A stretch of DNA of 64,000 bases from Auanema rhodensis (GCA_964057225.1 OZ059895.1:18815688-18879687), one strand, 5' to 3'; numbered from the stretch's first letter, positions 33,342 through 46,913 are shown. Notes: generated by a model not told the origin, from the sequence alone. Made by a program: numbers and translations.

Positions 33342-33891
33342 TTAGTATTCTAAGCTATCATACAGATCATAACCAAAAGATGATCGTTTTCCAAATCTCA
33401 TCCATTTAGCATCAGGTGAACGCTTTCCAAACCTGAAATATGCTATTTTTAATTTTTATTGAATACTATTATGGATATAGCTTATTAAAATATTATTAAC
33501 TATAATATCAATTTCGTTTTAAATGAAATATGTTGGGGGAAAATATTTTTCTTTTCTGACAAGTATCGGTCAGATTTCAGTTCTAATGCCATTCTTAGTT
33601 TGATCTTTTTTTTTTGAAGAGAGTAAAATAAGGACGGTCAGCCTACCTCATCCACTTAGCGTTTGGAGATCTCTTTCCAAAACGCATCCATTTAGCATTC
33701 GGGGATCGTTTGTCCAAATCATTCTGAAGTATCATATCAAATTATTTATTTCATTTTTTGATCTTTTTTTTCTATGACTCAATTAAACATAACATGCTGC
33801 TTACCTCGGTAAGAGTGACATCATCGTCTTGAGCTGATACAACGTAGGCCAAAAGAGAGCACAGTAAAGCAATAACGGCGAACCGATTCAT
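33342..33891 (-). CDS. flp-22: FMRFamide-like neuropeptide precursor, FLP-22 type
   Basis: Three exons give a precursor of about 75 residues. A signal peptide ([20 protein letters not shown]) and a short spacer ([13 protein letters not shown]) precede three peptides bounded by KR processing sites. They are [20 protein letters not shown] and [10 protein letters not shown]; the glycine supplies the C-terminal amide. The tail is [14 protein letters not shown]. elegans FLP-22 carries SPSAKWMRFG, so the AKWMRFG core and triple copy number identify the family, with N or D in place of the third-position serine. The second intron (phase 2) interrupts the Arg codon of RFG in the second peptide. An acceptor (TTTCAG) lies just before the start codon. 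Amidated peptides act on G-protein-coupled receptors in neurons. Confidence 0.94.
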
Positions 33892-34817
33892 ACTGAACTG
33901 AAATGATGAAAAGTTTTTTTTAAAAAAAGAAATTGATAAACAAGAGAAATAAGAAGAAACATAGACATATATTTCTATATAAGAAAAACTAAAAACATAA
34001 ATGAAAAAAAAAATGTTTAAGATAATGAAGAAAAAGCCCATGAAGACTATAAACCTTAATTTAATCAGAAAAAAAGAAATTTTGTGAGAATTAATCGATG
34101 TAATAATCACAGGAAGATTAGTCATGTATGTGTTTAGGTTAGAGTAAGCTCATGGGCTGTGCAATTTTCACGGTCAATCGAAAATTTCAGAATTTGGTTT
34201 TTGAGAATAAAAATTTGATTTTTTGAGAAATTTCTCAAAAAAAATTAATTAAAAGAATAATTAAAACAGAAAAGGCCAGAACTTCAAAGATGAAAAGTAA
34301 TTGACATTGGCAACATTTTGGGAGTTGTTTTTCAAGATAGAGGGTCAAAGCATGAGTATACAAAGCCGAGGTAGAGGAAGTAAAACACGAAGAGCACTAG
34401 TAGTATAAGAGTCTATAGAACTTGGTCAACAAGATAATGAAAGAAATGATAATGATGATGTTGATGATTAAAAAAAGAAAAAGCAGTTATCTATCTGTCT
34501 ATGTGGGGTAGAGGAAAAAGGTTTGAAGAATAGATGGATCATCAATAATGTCATCACTTCTTATAGCAATCAGACTAATAGTAACTCTAGTAGGGGAAGT
34601 AGTAGTAGCAGTAGTAGAGAGTCTTAGCGATGATGTAACACAACTGGTCACCGTAATCGTTTTCATCTCACCATCAAATTATCTTCGTGAAAACGTTAGG
34701 CGTTTAAGCCAATCAGTTGTAGTTCCAATTTGATTTTTAAACAAAGGAAATCTGTTTTTTTTTTAATCTTGGAACATACATACATATATAGACAATCTAG
34801 TGAAAGAGAGAGAAAGG

Positions 34818-34850
<33 letters not shown>

Positions 34851-36979
34851 TTATTTGTATGTAGGTTCACAACAGTTTTACATTGAAATACCTTGGATAA
34901 TTTCAAATAAATTACATTTAAATCTTTTTTTTTGTTGCCGTTTCATTACAAATTATTTTTCTTTCAATTCGTTGTATTTTAAAAAATAATTGAATGTATG
35001 ACTTCAAGTTTCAACGGTAAAATTTTCCATACAAAAAATCATTTTAAAGAATATTGTCTGCTTGGACATAGGCTTTAAAATCAAATATTTTACAAGAGAA
35101 ACAGAAATAGATAGTAGAAGAGTGGGAGAGAGAGAAAAGGCTTAGCTAATTAATAATTTTATTTCTTTCATCTGAGAAAAAAAGGAAGTTTTGTTTTGAA
35201 GTATTATATTTTCATCGTTAAACTATTTAATATCTTCAGAATTCAGAATAAGATTTGCAAATTAAAATGACAGATAATTAGAAAATAATTAGTACGAAAG
35301 AGACGAAGTACCTCGATGAAGCTGATAAGCTATCGAATTCTCTTTGGCACCAATTACTTGGCTTACGTGTAGAGACTAGCAAAACAGTGCAGATTATTAC
35401 AAGTTACAACGAAATTTTAAAAGGACCACCACTTATACTATGAATGGTGATTCGATAGTATTCGCTAGAGCGTTGACAAGTCTTGAAAGCAACTACAATT
35501 TCTTATATCTGAGGGAGTTAAATAGAAAAGAATGAGGAAAGCAAATACAATTATTCAGGATGAACGATATTCAGAGAATCATAAGTCAATGAAAGAAAAA
35601 AATGGAGAAATCCTTCTTTTTTTCACCGAAAAAAGGCTCTGTTGACAATTTAAATGTCATAATAAGATTTGGAGAGTAAGTACGCAGCTAAGAGAGCAAA
35701 AAGAGAAACAGAGAAAGAGAGAGAGAGAAAGATATTGGAAGGAGATGTGAGATTGAAAGGGCGTGTGATAGTGAGGAGGAAAATAACAAGAATAAAGGAA
35801 CTGATAGTAGCATGAAATCCTTCTACAACGTTGAATAAGAGAAAAAAATCAAAAATAAATTCATAGAAACTAGGAAAAGGATTTCCCTCTTCTCGTAACC
35901 TTGTTTTCTCTTTTCTGATTTAACCTCTTGTTCTTGTTCTTGTCCTCCAACTCCACTTCTTACCTCTCCTTCTCTTCACATTCCTTAACTAACTTTTCTA
36001 GTTATCTTTCTATCACTTTTCCTACCATAATTTCATTTGGTTTTCAATTGAATCTGTTTTCAAATAATATTTTGAATTGTAATATTGAAACCATTTAAAA
36101 TTAAAAATTTTGGAAGAAAAAGGGAAATGTTTTTTTCAAAACGAATACCTATAACAGAATAGGATTTGAACATCCTGATGGGCACGAGCATAACATTTGT
36201 GTTTCTAGGTAGTTATGAAGGTGAAGCTCAAAATAATGAAATAGATGAGCTAAGTTCATTCAATTTTGGATTTTGTATTAAAATTTACTTTTATTTTGAT
36301 AATTGATATAAGATAAAACGGATATTTGATATGAAGTAATAATAAGAACTAATAATTCAGCTTAAACTGATGCTTGATCAAGAGTAACCAGGAGCGAAGG
36401 CGAGAGAATGAACAGAAAGAAGATGAGAACGATGACGGGATACAGACAATATTGACTCTGCTATTACTCATTTTATGAAAATTAGAGAATCCGTATCTAG
36501 CTCATGCCAAGCACGAGTAAAAATTGAGTAAAGACGAACGATGATAACTACTTAGTTATGCAGAATGGTTGTGGGTGGTAGAAAACCAGAGAATTGAGAA
36601 ATAAAAATATAAAATGGGTCTTTGTGGCATTTTTCAAATCAAATTTCAAACACCAATGATTCTTATGGACCATAAGATTCATCCTTACCTGCTATTGAAA
36701 GCATATTACCTTTATTTATAAATGGAGTGAAGAATATGAAAGTATAAAATTGTTTTTTGATCTATAAGAGTATAGAAGTTAAAAGAACAAAAAGAGGGAG
36801 AGAGAGACATCGAAAGAAGAAGAGAACAGGTGTTCAGAGTTTAGAAAAGAGACGATTATGATACTTATGTATATGAAAAGGGATGGCAAAAAAGCTGAGA
36901 GTTCTATTAGCCAATTTCCATACAGCCAAACACATAATCAGCTTGAAGAATGGCTGTCCAATCATTCGGACACGAATAG
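33892..36979. other. Gene-poor upstream region of flp-22 with GA repeats
   Basis: This is the promoter side of flp-22. GA-rich tracts run from about 34806 to 34853 and from about 35700 to 35742. An open frame at 34548-34733 is Ser/Val-rich and lacks splice support. No gene was recognised. Confidence 0.45.
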
Positions 36980-37373
36980 TCAATGATGGCTTGAAGATGA
37001 ACAAGGAAAAGAAGTAGAAAAGGACGAATAGGCCTGTCGTTCATCGTCATCGTCGTCTGTGTCAATGCTCTTAATGAGACACAAACAGCTCCATTACAGC
37101 TTTAGTGAAGAGCATGAATAAGAGGAAACGACCGTGGGCTATACCATAGGTCATCTGTCTTATAAGATGTGAAAGATGGAGGGAAATACCTCTTCCTTTC
37201 TTTCTTCTTCACTGTCGTCATCGTCCTCATTGTCGTTGTCGTCATCCACAGGCAGCTGCATGTTCGGACCTGCGCTGCAACGGAGACAATGCCAATGAAA
37301 CTGAGATACATGGTTACACCTACATACATCTAGCTCGTGCTTGAATCTAGCATGTGCAGCTAACTCTGACATT
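36980..37373 (-). CDS. C2H2-like zinc-finger exon pair, probably 3' end of a gene
   Basis: Two exons (37190-37373 and 36980-37069) join in frame across a GTATTT...TTAAG intron. The first begins one base after TTTTTTTAG with ATGTCAGAG. It encodes SELAAHARFKH, the helix half of a C2H2 zinc finger (L-x2-H-x4-H). A second Cys/His cluster follows (CRCNHVSQFHWHCLRC), then a very acidic run (DDDNDNEDDDDSEEE). The second exon adds SIDTDDDDDERQAYSSF and a Ser-rich end (PCSSSSHH). If the ATG is the start, the protein has about 90 residues. More likely this is the end of a larger zinc-finger gene whose earlier exons, including the missing CxxC half, lie upstream across long introns. The HxHCxxC pattern recalls castor-type fingers, but I cannot confirm that. 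Confidence 0.5.
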
Positions 37374-37795
37374 CTAAAAAAAAGCAAAAAAAAAGAGTTA
37401 AAAACAAATCATGACATCATCAGATACATCATTAACGTCACTTCAAGAAAATTCGATGAAGTACAGCATAAGTATATGTATGTAGTATACTTGATGTCAT
37501 CGGTAATATATACAGATGCATGTAAGAATGTATCTGACTTTCATCAACTTTATTTACGTTCTGGTCAGCATGTCCGACATGGCAGTCAGACGTATGTCAT
37601 CGAGAGATCAGAATGAAATGGGAAACAGAAAATATTTTCTTTTCCATAAACCTTCATATGAGAAGAGAGCAAAAATTGGTGCGCTGTGGGAGAAATACTT
37701 GTCTCAACTGAAACAAAGCATGCTCGAACCTGAGCACCCAGAATTGTTGTGTACTGGATAATATACGATAAACAACTCACAAACAATAGTTGAAA

Positions 37796-37905
37796 ATAAT
37801 ATATGTATATTATATATTATATACTATATATATATAGTTATATACTTTATAGTATATAGTATATAGTATATTTATATTTATATATATGTGTGTATAATAC
37901 ACATA
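37796..37905. repeat. TA-rich low-complexity tract
   Basis: Alternating TATA/TATAGTATA units over about 110 bases. No gene content. Confidence 0.7.
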
Positions 37906-40900
37906 TTTATCTGTTTTCCCTCCTGACTAAGCTGTACAATATGAATTCCTGTCTAGCAATTGAGGGTAAGATGCGTGAAAGAAGGAAGAAAATGTGGAAA
38001 TGATAGCACAAATTGGAAAATCATGTGCACTGCATCATCGGATATTTGACTCTCGCTCTCTCTCTCTCATTGTCTCTCTCTATCTCTTTATCTCTATATT
38101 TGTCTCTTTCTATCTCATTTTTTCGTTCTCGAAATAGCTTGTAAGAAACATTTAAAAGGCCAAAATGTATTAGCACAATGGATAATTTCAACTAGGAATA
38201 GGACCGTATATTGGTCTTGAGAGGAAGAATGAAGAAATAACTTAACTACAATTGACTATTCTCTTGTATGGAATAGATAGAATAAGATGAATATTTCCCG
38301 AATAATGCAATGAAAGAGGGTTTAGAATAGATTTTTTATGGTTTTTTGAGTCCTGAATAAGGAGAAAAGATGAAAAAAATCAAAATAAAGGCTAAAAATC
38401 ACAGGAATGAACTGGTGATAAATCGTGAATAAATTAAGAAAAACATTTTTTTTTGGCTGAGACATTGATATTCATGGAAAAATAAGATTAAACTACACAA
38501 TATATATATAATATATTTTGTATTTTTATGTTGAAAAATGCTTGGATTGAGCTTAGAATCTTTTTTTATATATTTTTCTATATGTATGGCTATACATAAA
38601 ATAGTTTTTTTGACAAAAAAAACTATAGGAAAAGTAGATAATGAAAATATCTCATACAATGCTCACAATAACTATTCATTCTTACTCTCCAATACTCAGA
38701 AAAGTTAAAATCGTTCTTCGAAGGGGTGCTTGCTTCACAAATGCTACAGAGCACCGTTGATGACTCTGACTGCCATCGTGAGGGGGGAGGAAAGGGAGAA
38801 GGAAATGTATATGGATGTAAAGTGCTGATGACTACGTAAATGCTTGAGAAGGTTAAGCATCGAACAAGAGCAATTGGAGGTGGTGGGAAGAGAAAGATCC
38901 AGTCTTCAATGTGAAGGGCTAAGATGTATGAAGCTGATCCTTTTGGATTTGAAACGGTTAGTCTCTTATGGTCTTTTCCTTAAAATTTGTTTTCTTCTAC
39001 ATTGCAGATGAAGCTGTAAGTGAACATACCAAACAAATTGATGTAATCTGATTAATGGGGCACACATCATAAAGATAAATGCTGAAACCAGGCTTTAGAA
39101 TTGCTATTAAAACTTAAGAATTTTGCTTTTGGAATATGAAAGACGGGAAAAATTGCTTCTATATAGGGAGATTTATATCAAAATAAAAAAATTAAAATGA
39201 AAATGAGAATAATAGAAAATTAAAAATTAATAAGATGAGAGACTATAATAAGAAAAATAGATTTAAAGGGAAATGAGTCGAAAGAAAAGAGATTCTGAGA
39301 TTTTAGGAGTATCTTAAGATCAAAGACTAACAGGCATAACAAGTTCGAAAATGAAGCTGTCGTAAGCTGAGCATATCCGAACTAGCATGTATGCGTGTAT
39401 GGTTGAATAACTCACAGACTATCTGGAGCTCCTACACAACATTGTCTGACAGGTCAGCAGAAAACTGAACGCAGCCAAAAGAAATGACAAACTGGAAAAA
39501 AATGGCAACAAGGAGAGACATGGAGATAGGTATATACATAGGTGTATGTAGTAGACAAAATGACTGCTTTTGGAAGGAGGTAAAGGGGTGGGAGGGAATT
39601 GGAGCAGAGAAAGAGTAGGAGACGGAGCAGTTGCACTGAACGCAACTGCAATTGTGACAAAACCAAAACTGACGGTGAAATTTTGGTTTAAAAAGCTTTA
39701 GCTTCGTCATCACGTCATCAAGTTGTATCAAGTAGGCGGTACATATCTCCGCCCACTTTTAGCTCATTTTGCTTTATACAAATAGTAATAATGGCTGGAT
39801 AGAAGGACCATTATCCTTTTAATATAAAGAATAGGAAAATAACATCAGTACTATATGGTAGTTGAAGACTCAACGACATACTCAACTAGAGCATGAAAAT
39901 GAGGATAATGTGTTATCGGAATGTTTTTTCGTCTTGGTCTCATCCTCTGCCAAGTACTGCCCTTAGAATAAAAGCTGTAACCGGATAAGAAATAATTGTT
40001 GTTGTATTGTATAAGAATTTTTCAGAACTTTCTCCATTATCAGGGAATTTAGCCTATTAATATTTTATTTTTTAAGAAATAAATGAATCGTACAAGAGGA
40101 AAATGTTCAATATTTTCAAGCTGACCATTAGTCATGTCATATTGCAATATTCAGTTACTGCCCCCCCCCCCTCCTCCCTCCCTCGCTTCCTCCCCCACAC
40201 ACACAAAAATGAGATGTAATTCTTCCTTATTTGAAATTTCTTGTAAATAAATGAGTAGGAGGCAGAAATATATATAAAGAGAAAGAGTGAGCAAGAAGGG
40301 AAACCAATTCTGATTATGATGAGCACTGCAGAGGAAATACTGAATAGAATTTGAGAAACAATGAAGAAATTCACAGCTTTCTACAGTTTCTTTTAAAAGT
40401 TTTCTCCATTTTGAAGCATAATACTATTTTTCCCGCTCTTAATGAGCTGTCAACGAGGTCTCCTTTCAAAGAGATATCTCACCGTCAAGTTTTCGTCTGA
40501 ATTTTTTTTTATTTTCGAAATGTTTCGCTTCGAAAAGTTTTGAACAAAATTAGAGTAAAAGGTGACAAGCATTTTTACAAATCTGAAAAACAAGGATTGG
40601 TATAGGTTAAAGATGTCAAAAATAGATAGAAATGAAGATAAATGTTAAAAGAGTAAGAGCCAAACATTGGAAGAGAGAGAAAGAGAGAAAGAGAGAGTGA
40701 GAGAGTGAGAGAGGGAAAAAAATTTCTCAGACTTAAGAGAGAGAGATTAGCGCTCAACAAGTGAAAATACAAATTAAACTTTTAAAAGGAAAACAAATAA
40801 ATTTGAAAAGAATTATGATGCAATTATTTTATTCTATTTTATCGGAAGCGTTTCAGTTGAAACAAATATATTTAAGTTTAACTTCCAAGTTTAAAGGTGG

Positions 40901-42632
40901 AATACGCATATTTGAAACTTAAATTTTTAATTTATACAATATGAATATTAACGTCTGTATTCCAGTGGCATAAAGATGTTGACATGATTCACAAAGTTTT
41001 GAATCTACATTCTCAAGATTTCATGCTTAGCTACATTCCAAACTGACCGTAATCGGCACTTCAGGATATTTTTTTTGAATTAGCTTGATTACATTCAAGT
41101 TCTACAAAAATAGTAAACGTTCGATTTAAGCGGAAAAAAAGGACAGAAAATGCTGTTCATGCTGTTTCAACAACGACAAATTTAGCAGAATGGTGAGCAA
41201 TGATTTTACAATTCTTTTTTTTTCCTGTGAGCTTTTATTGCATATATTAACAACAAAATTAGGAAACAACTAAAGAAACGAATAGAATAAATTATATTTT
41301 TTTTGTTCTCACGACAATGCCCCCGCATTGTTAGCTCAACAAGGTAATCAAGGTTCGAAAGCTATACGTGATGGGAAGAAGTAACATCATCTATCCCCTT
41401 GACAACTGAACTTGTTTTAAATGCTACATTGCTCAAGTTTATCTTCAATTTATGCTAATTAAGCTTTTGAAAAGTTAGAAATAGTCAGGTTTGCATTCAA
41501 TACTGTTATTAGACTTTGTTATTGAACTTTTGTCTTGAGGCAGCCAAAAAAAAAAGAAAATTGCAACAATATCTCCTAATTGATGGCGCAGTTTTCAAAG
41601 AAAAATCTTTTTTTCTTCTTCTTTATTTTTTTCTGCTCACATGAATCACTTGAAAAAGCAATTTTACACTACTTAACATCTCATTCCATGCTTATTCACT
41701 CAGCAGATCATCATCAGTGTTAAGACTATCGTCATCTGAATAAATTTGTCAATTTCTTCTCATATAAAGCTATTCGTACCAGACAGACAAGTGTATACAA
41801 GAGCTAACTTAAGAGAGAATGTGAATGTATTTGAAGAAAACCTAAAAGAGGATCATGAAGAGCTTTACCAAATAAACGTTGCATTTCAAAATTATAAAAC
41901 ACAAAATTACCGTAATCAAGCTTCAAATTCTCATTTTGGCTTCTCAAGTGTAACTTTGATGACAAAAAGCTTGATGACTATGAGTACATGATATGAAGAA
42001 AATATACCCAAGCTTTAAGATATACATGACTTAGTAGCAGGGCAAAGAAGAAAAAAATCGGAGCTATTTTCTCATTTTATTTGTCCCAAAAAGGCCAAAA
42101 AACTTTGCGAAAATTTGAGTGAAAGTGTAGAAAAAGGAGAAACGCGTTTGAATTCTTCCACAATAGCGTCAGCATGAATATTCAGCCGCCTGTTTGATCA
42201 CACAAACAGCTAAAAGTCATTGAGCCCATCAGATCTCCTATATTTGCAGAAAAGGTTTCCAAAAAAAGAAGTTGAAGAAAACCCCATTAAAATCTATTTT
42301 AAGAATTTATAATCAAACATTGTTCAATTATTAGAATAATTATTTTATAATATTCAGATATATAAAGGTAGATAGATATTTAGCTTTTACTACATCTTAA
42401 CCTATCATCATCCAGCATCATCAGATTATTTTCTGAATTGATTATATGAATATCAGTAGTATTACTCACAGTTATACATCCATTCTTTGACATTTTTCTT
42501 CTATAAGAAGGTAAAAATGCGATTAATAATCTGAAAAAACCAAAGTTAATGTGTTTCAAAGGTTAATGAACTGTGAATGTGAGTGAGCTTGATACAGATA
42601 GAGAAAGTCTAAGGTGGATATATAGAGAAGAA

Positions 42633-42638
<6 letters not shown>

Positions 42639-42705
<67 letters not shown>
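42639..42705 (+). repeat. (GA)33 microsatellite
   Basis: An uninterrupted GA run of about 67 bases, the longest in the window. Confidence 0.95.
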
Positions 42706-42709
<4 letters not shown>

Positions 42710-43302
42710 AGAGAAGTTCAGTTAATGAAAAGTGTCAATACGAGCAAAGAAAATGAAGAAGATTATTTTTCAATTTGGAATACATATTTCCCACATCAAT
42801 CGTCTGAAACCATTTTGAACTTAATTATTGTGCTATGCATTTGTTAGTTTCAAATTTACCTTAAGACGGCTAATAAATATCAAAATGTTTCTCTTGTCGT
42901 GTGTCGTTGATGCTTCTCTCTGACACTCTCTTTCTTGATGTCACATCCTGTGAAGTTCTTACTTGCTTCCGTTGAAGCTTTTTACCAGCTCTGAGAACTT
43001 GAAATTACAAGTTATTGTCCGGAAAAAGTCTGAGCAAAACATGATCCAATTGTTGTTGAGCGAGAATAGAAAACATTAAATAGTGAGAGATTTTCTGATT
43101 TTTTTCTGCTCAAATTCATAATGAGCATGATATATGAGTAGGAAAAATTAATTTTTTTGAAAATCACTCGGGGTTAAAGATAAGAACGATATATTTCATA
43201 GTTATGCATTACAAACTATGAATAATTAAAGTTTTTTGCGTCATTCTCATGCTCATCTACTTCTATGAGCTGTAGCCACGTACCACACATGCACACATAT
43301 AC

Positions 43303-43387
43303 TTCTATATGCTTCATCAAGCATTCTGTAAGCTTTATGACAGCTTTCTTCGACCTTAACACTATGATCTGAACCGAACCGTCCAAG
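43303..43387 (-). other. Isolated coding-looking exon
   Basis: 85 bases between a TTTAAG acceptor and a GTATAT donor encode LGRFGSDHSVKVEESCHKAY then RMLDEAYR in the only sensible frame. The composition is that of a structured protein. The parent gene is not identified. Confidence 0.35.
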
Positions 43388-44072
43388 CTTAAAGCATTCA
43401 AAGAAAAGAAAAAAGTGAGTTCTAAACAACAGGTAACAAGTGACAGAAATGTTTATAAATGAAAAAGAAAGAGATACTTTGTAACAAAGCAATTTACAAC
43501 ATTTTGATTTTTGATGAATTTCTGAAACAATCTTGTGTGAAGCTACAAGATATGAAATGAGGTGCAATCATAAATTTAAACATGTTTATTCACAGCGACA
43601 GAAAAAAAAAGAAAGATAAAAAGCAGAAAAATACAAGAAAAATTTTGTTTTTCACAATAAGGATTCTCAGAATTAGACCAAAACTTTCCAGTTTTTGATT
43701 ATTTATTTCAAAATATAAGATGAAGAGCTATAGATAGAATATGACAAAAGTAGTCTGAGAATAGATGTGAATAATCATAAAATGAATTTTTAAAAAAACA
43801 TGAATTTAAAGAATAAGAATTTATCATAAAAAACTAAAAATATATATATAAATCTCAAGTATATACATATATATGATAGTAATAAAGGTTGTTTTTAAGA
43901 GAAAAAATCTAAAAAAATACCTATTACACGTGTTTTGAATGAAGAAATAGCTAAAAAGTTGTGGGAATGGTATCCGAATTGAATGAAGCTTAAAGGCCAG
44001 TAAGCTTAAGATCGAATGAGCATTAGATAGAGAGAGGGTGAGAACGGAAAACGAGATAGTGGTGTGTATGTT

Positions 44073-44086
<14 letters not shown>

Positions 44087-44124
<38 letters not shown>
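44087..44124 (+). repeat. (GA)n microsatellite
   Basis: About 19 GA units, preceded by AAAG repeats. Confidence 0.9.
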
Positions 44125-44127
<3 letters not shown>

Positions 44128-45480
44128 AGGAGAGAAAATGAAAAAGTAAATTGTTTGAGAAAAAAAAATATTATTATTGCGTAAGTCAACAGTTTGTAAT
44201 TGAAAGCGAAAAGATGAACAAAAATGTTGAAAAATTTTAAAGCAATTAAAACATAAAGTAAATATAAATATAATTTTATATATTTGTTATTAGAATATAC
44301 ATATAATAATATATAATATTATATAAAAATAAATGTATACTCATCGTATTTATAACAATTTGTGAAAGAATTGGATTAAAAGCATATTTGAAAAAAAAAA
44401 AGAAAAAAGAAACATATAACTTATAGATATTGTATTATATATTGTTGTAAAGTTGAAAAAGATATTTTCACATATATTTTTGATATAATTGAAAAAGAAA
44501 AATGAATGTTTCTGTCAGAATATGTGTGGGAGATTAAGAAAAAGACAAGGAGTACGTAAATGAGAAAGTTTAGATTTCAAGAAAAAGATTATAACAATAA
44601 TAAAATAAAAGTATCAAAACATATTTTAATAAAAATATAAATAATATTGAAAATGATATATATAAATACATATATATCATATAACGATCTATGACATTTA
44701 CAAGGACAATGACAGCAATCAAATCATATTGGACATCATCTTCGGAAAAAAGCGGAAATTCTAGTAAATACAACAAAGAAATCAAGATAATATCAAGTAT
44801 GTGAGCAATATTCATGCATTCATTAGGTATTTTTAAAGGAAAAAAATAATTAAAATTACAAATATTCATGAATATGACGTAAGGTTTAGTATAGACAAAT
44901 ACTAAAAACAGCTGACTTAGACGAGATAACAAGGAAACATTTTCATAAAAAAGGTCACGTAACAAATTAGAAAGTTTTAAATATTTAAAGATAAAAAGAG
45001 AAATTTAAAAGAAAGGGAGAGAGAGAATCAGAACAGGCTATACAATAATGGTACAGTATTTTAATTTTATATACAAGGAACTTGGAAGCCTATGATTATC
45101 ATATGAGACTGATGAAGTATAAGATCTACGCAAATTGTCAAATTTAGCAACACTGAAACTTCAATTTGCAAAGCTGAGTCGAGACACCGCTTGTTTTTCA
45201 ATTGAAGCACTGACAAAAAAAGGAAAATGAAATAGATAGAGAGAAGGATCGGTACAAAGAGAGAATTAGAAAATAAAAAGAAAATGAGAAGATAAAATAG
45301 AAGACCAGCACGATTTTTTTCTTTTTGTCATGCTACTACAAATGACGGAAAAAAGCAAGAAAACAGCAAATTAATCATTTTTTATACAAAAAAGAAAAGA
45401 ATATCATGAATTGCTTTCATGTATCATATAAGCATTATCCTTATACTCACAATACCAGTTCCGAAGTTTATGGATGAATG

Positions 45481-45533
45481 CTAAGATGCTTATGCTCATG
45501 CTTATGTCCAAGCTTATGTCCATGCTTATGATT
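45481..45533 (+). repeat. Degenerate 12-base tandem repeat
   Basis: About four copies related to ATGCTTATGTCC. A minus-strand frame through it reads a periodic Ile-Ser-Met-Asp pattern, an effect of the repeat. Confidence 0.65.
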
Positions 45534-46855
45534 TGCTTGTCTTTTCTCCAATTCTTTAATGAATGTGAAAGATGAGAAGGTGGATTGTTACCTCGTAATC
45601 TATATGTGTTAACCACTAGTTGGATCATTTAAATGGATCAACCTTTTTCGAACTATTAACCGATTGATTTCAAAGATAAAAATAAGTTCAAATAATGAAT
45701 GTCAAATGTAAATTAGTGTTCATACATATCCAGAAAACATGCAATTTGGAGGGAAAGAGGGAAACATGAAGAGTAAGAGGGAGAGAGAGAGAGAGGGAAA
45801 ATTTAGAGAGAAAGAGGGTTTGCAACAAGAGAGCAAACCAATATATCTTCATCCAAAAATAGCAACTTCATTAGGATATGTATGTTTGGTAAAGCTGGTC
45901 ATTCAACATAATAACGAGCACTAAAGTATGCACAATATTTTTTAAAATATATATATTTACAAAATAATGATAGTAAATATAAGATTATAATAAAGTTTTT
46001 CTATGATTCATTGAAAATTATTTATTTGTTTCAATTCTTTCAAGTATTGTGATTAAAAATAGGAATGTTCTTCACAAATAGATTCTTTGAACAACATGTT
46101 GATCTTCAATAATCATATAAAATTTTATTTTAATTTATATTTTGTTAATTTATATTTATATATAGCTTAATATTGAATGAGACATTTAAGACAGACCAAT
46201 ATGTCTTATAGCTATATCCATATACATATACATAATATATTAAAAAGTTTCAAAATATTATTAAAATTTAGTTAATTTATATCGAAATAGATAATTATAA
46301 GTTTTATTATTATATGGAATAATTCTTTTATCTATGAAAATTTAAAAAAAGAAGATATAAAAGAAAATATCTTTCTGTTTTTTGGTTTCCAAAACAACTT
46401 GGCTTCTTCATTATTCCTCATTTGACAATTTTTTTCTTTTTTTTTTGTTATTTTTATTTATTTTTTTCATGTTCCATACTGAATAATTTGAAAAGGATGA
46501 GGGATGTAGAATATTATATGAGATTGTGAGAGAGCTTGATTGAAATTAAAGAAAAAAATGTTGTTTGTTATATAAGTTGTTGCGCAACAATGCTCATATT
46601 TCCTGAACTAGTATAACCTTATATGTATAAGGTTATATATTCTAGTTATGGTATAACATATATGGTTTATGAGATAGTATATGGTATTGTTTATATTATT
46701 ATCTTCAACGAAGTATAAGCTATCTTATTCAATATAAAGTTGTTATATAACACATATCTAATATACTATATGAATAGTAAAAGAATATATATATTTTACT
46801 TCCGGAAATTTACAAAGTTTCTAGTATGTTCTGAGAATATATCCATAGTTATAGG

Positions 46856-46862
<7 letters not shown>

Positions 46863-46908
<46 letters not shown>
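46863..46908 (+). repeat. (GA)23 microsatellite
   Basis: An uninterrupted GA run about 540 bases downstream of the minus-strand bHLH gene's neighbourhood. Confidence 0.9.

Positions 46909-46913
<5 letters not shown>

Noticed and set aside
34371-34400. AGTAGTATA word near 34388 and another near 42449 as further Maverick ends
   Set aside because: No inverted partner and no 6-base duplication found nearby.
37516-37761. Plus-strand frame ending in MLEPEHPELLCTG
   Set aside because: Looks protein-like near its end, but has no acceptor or start support and overlaps an equally open minus frame; left undecided rather than called.
37796-37905. TA-rich tract as an origin or element end
   Set aside because: Simple low-complexity repeat, no flanking duplication or inverted termini.
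39432-39731. 99-codon minus-strand frame with many Cys
   Set aside because: No splice signals in phase and no recognisable domain; likely chance.
43824-44189. Leu/Ser/Phe-rich minus-strand frame
   Set aside because: Produced by the GA microsatellite read on the other strand as Ser-Leu repeats.
44570-44965. 131-codon hydrophobic minus-strand frame
   Set aside because: Phe/Ile/Leu/Tyr only, typical of AT-rich non-coding DNA; no family motif.
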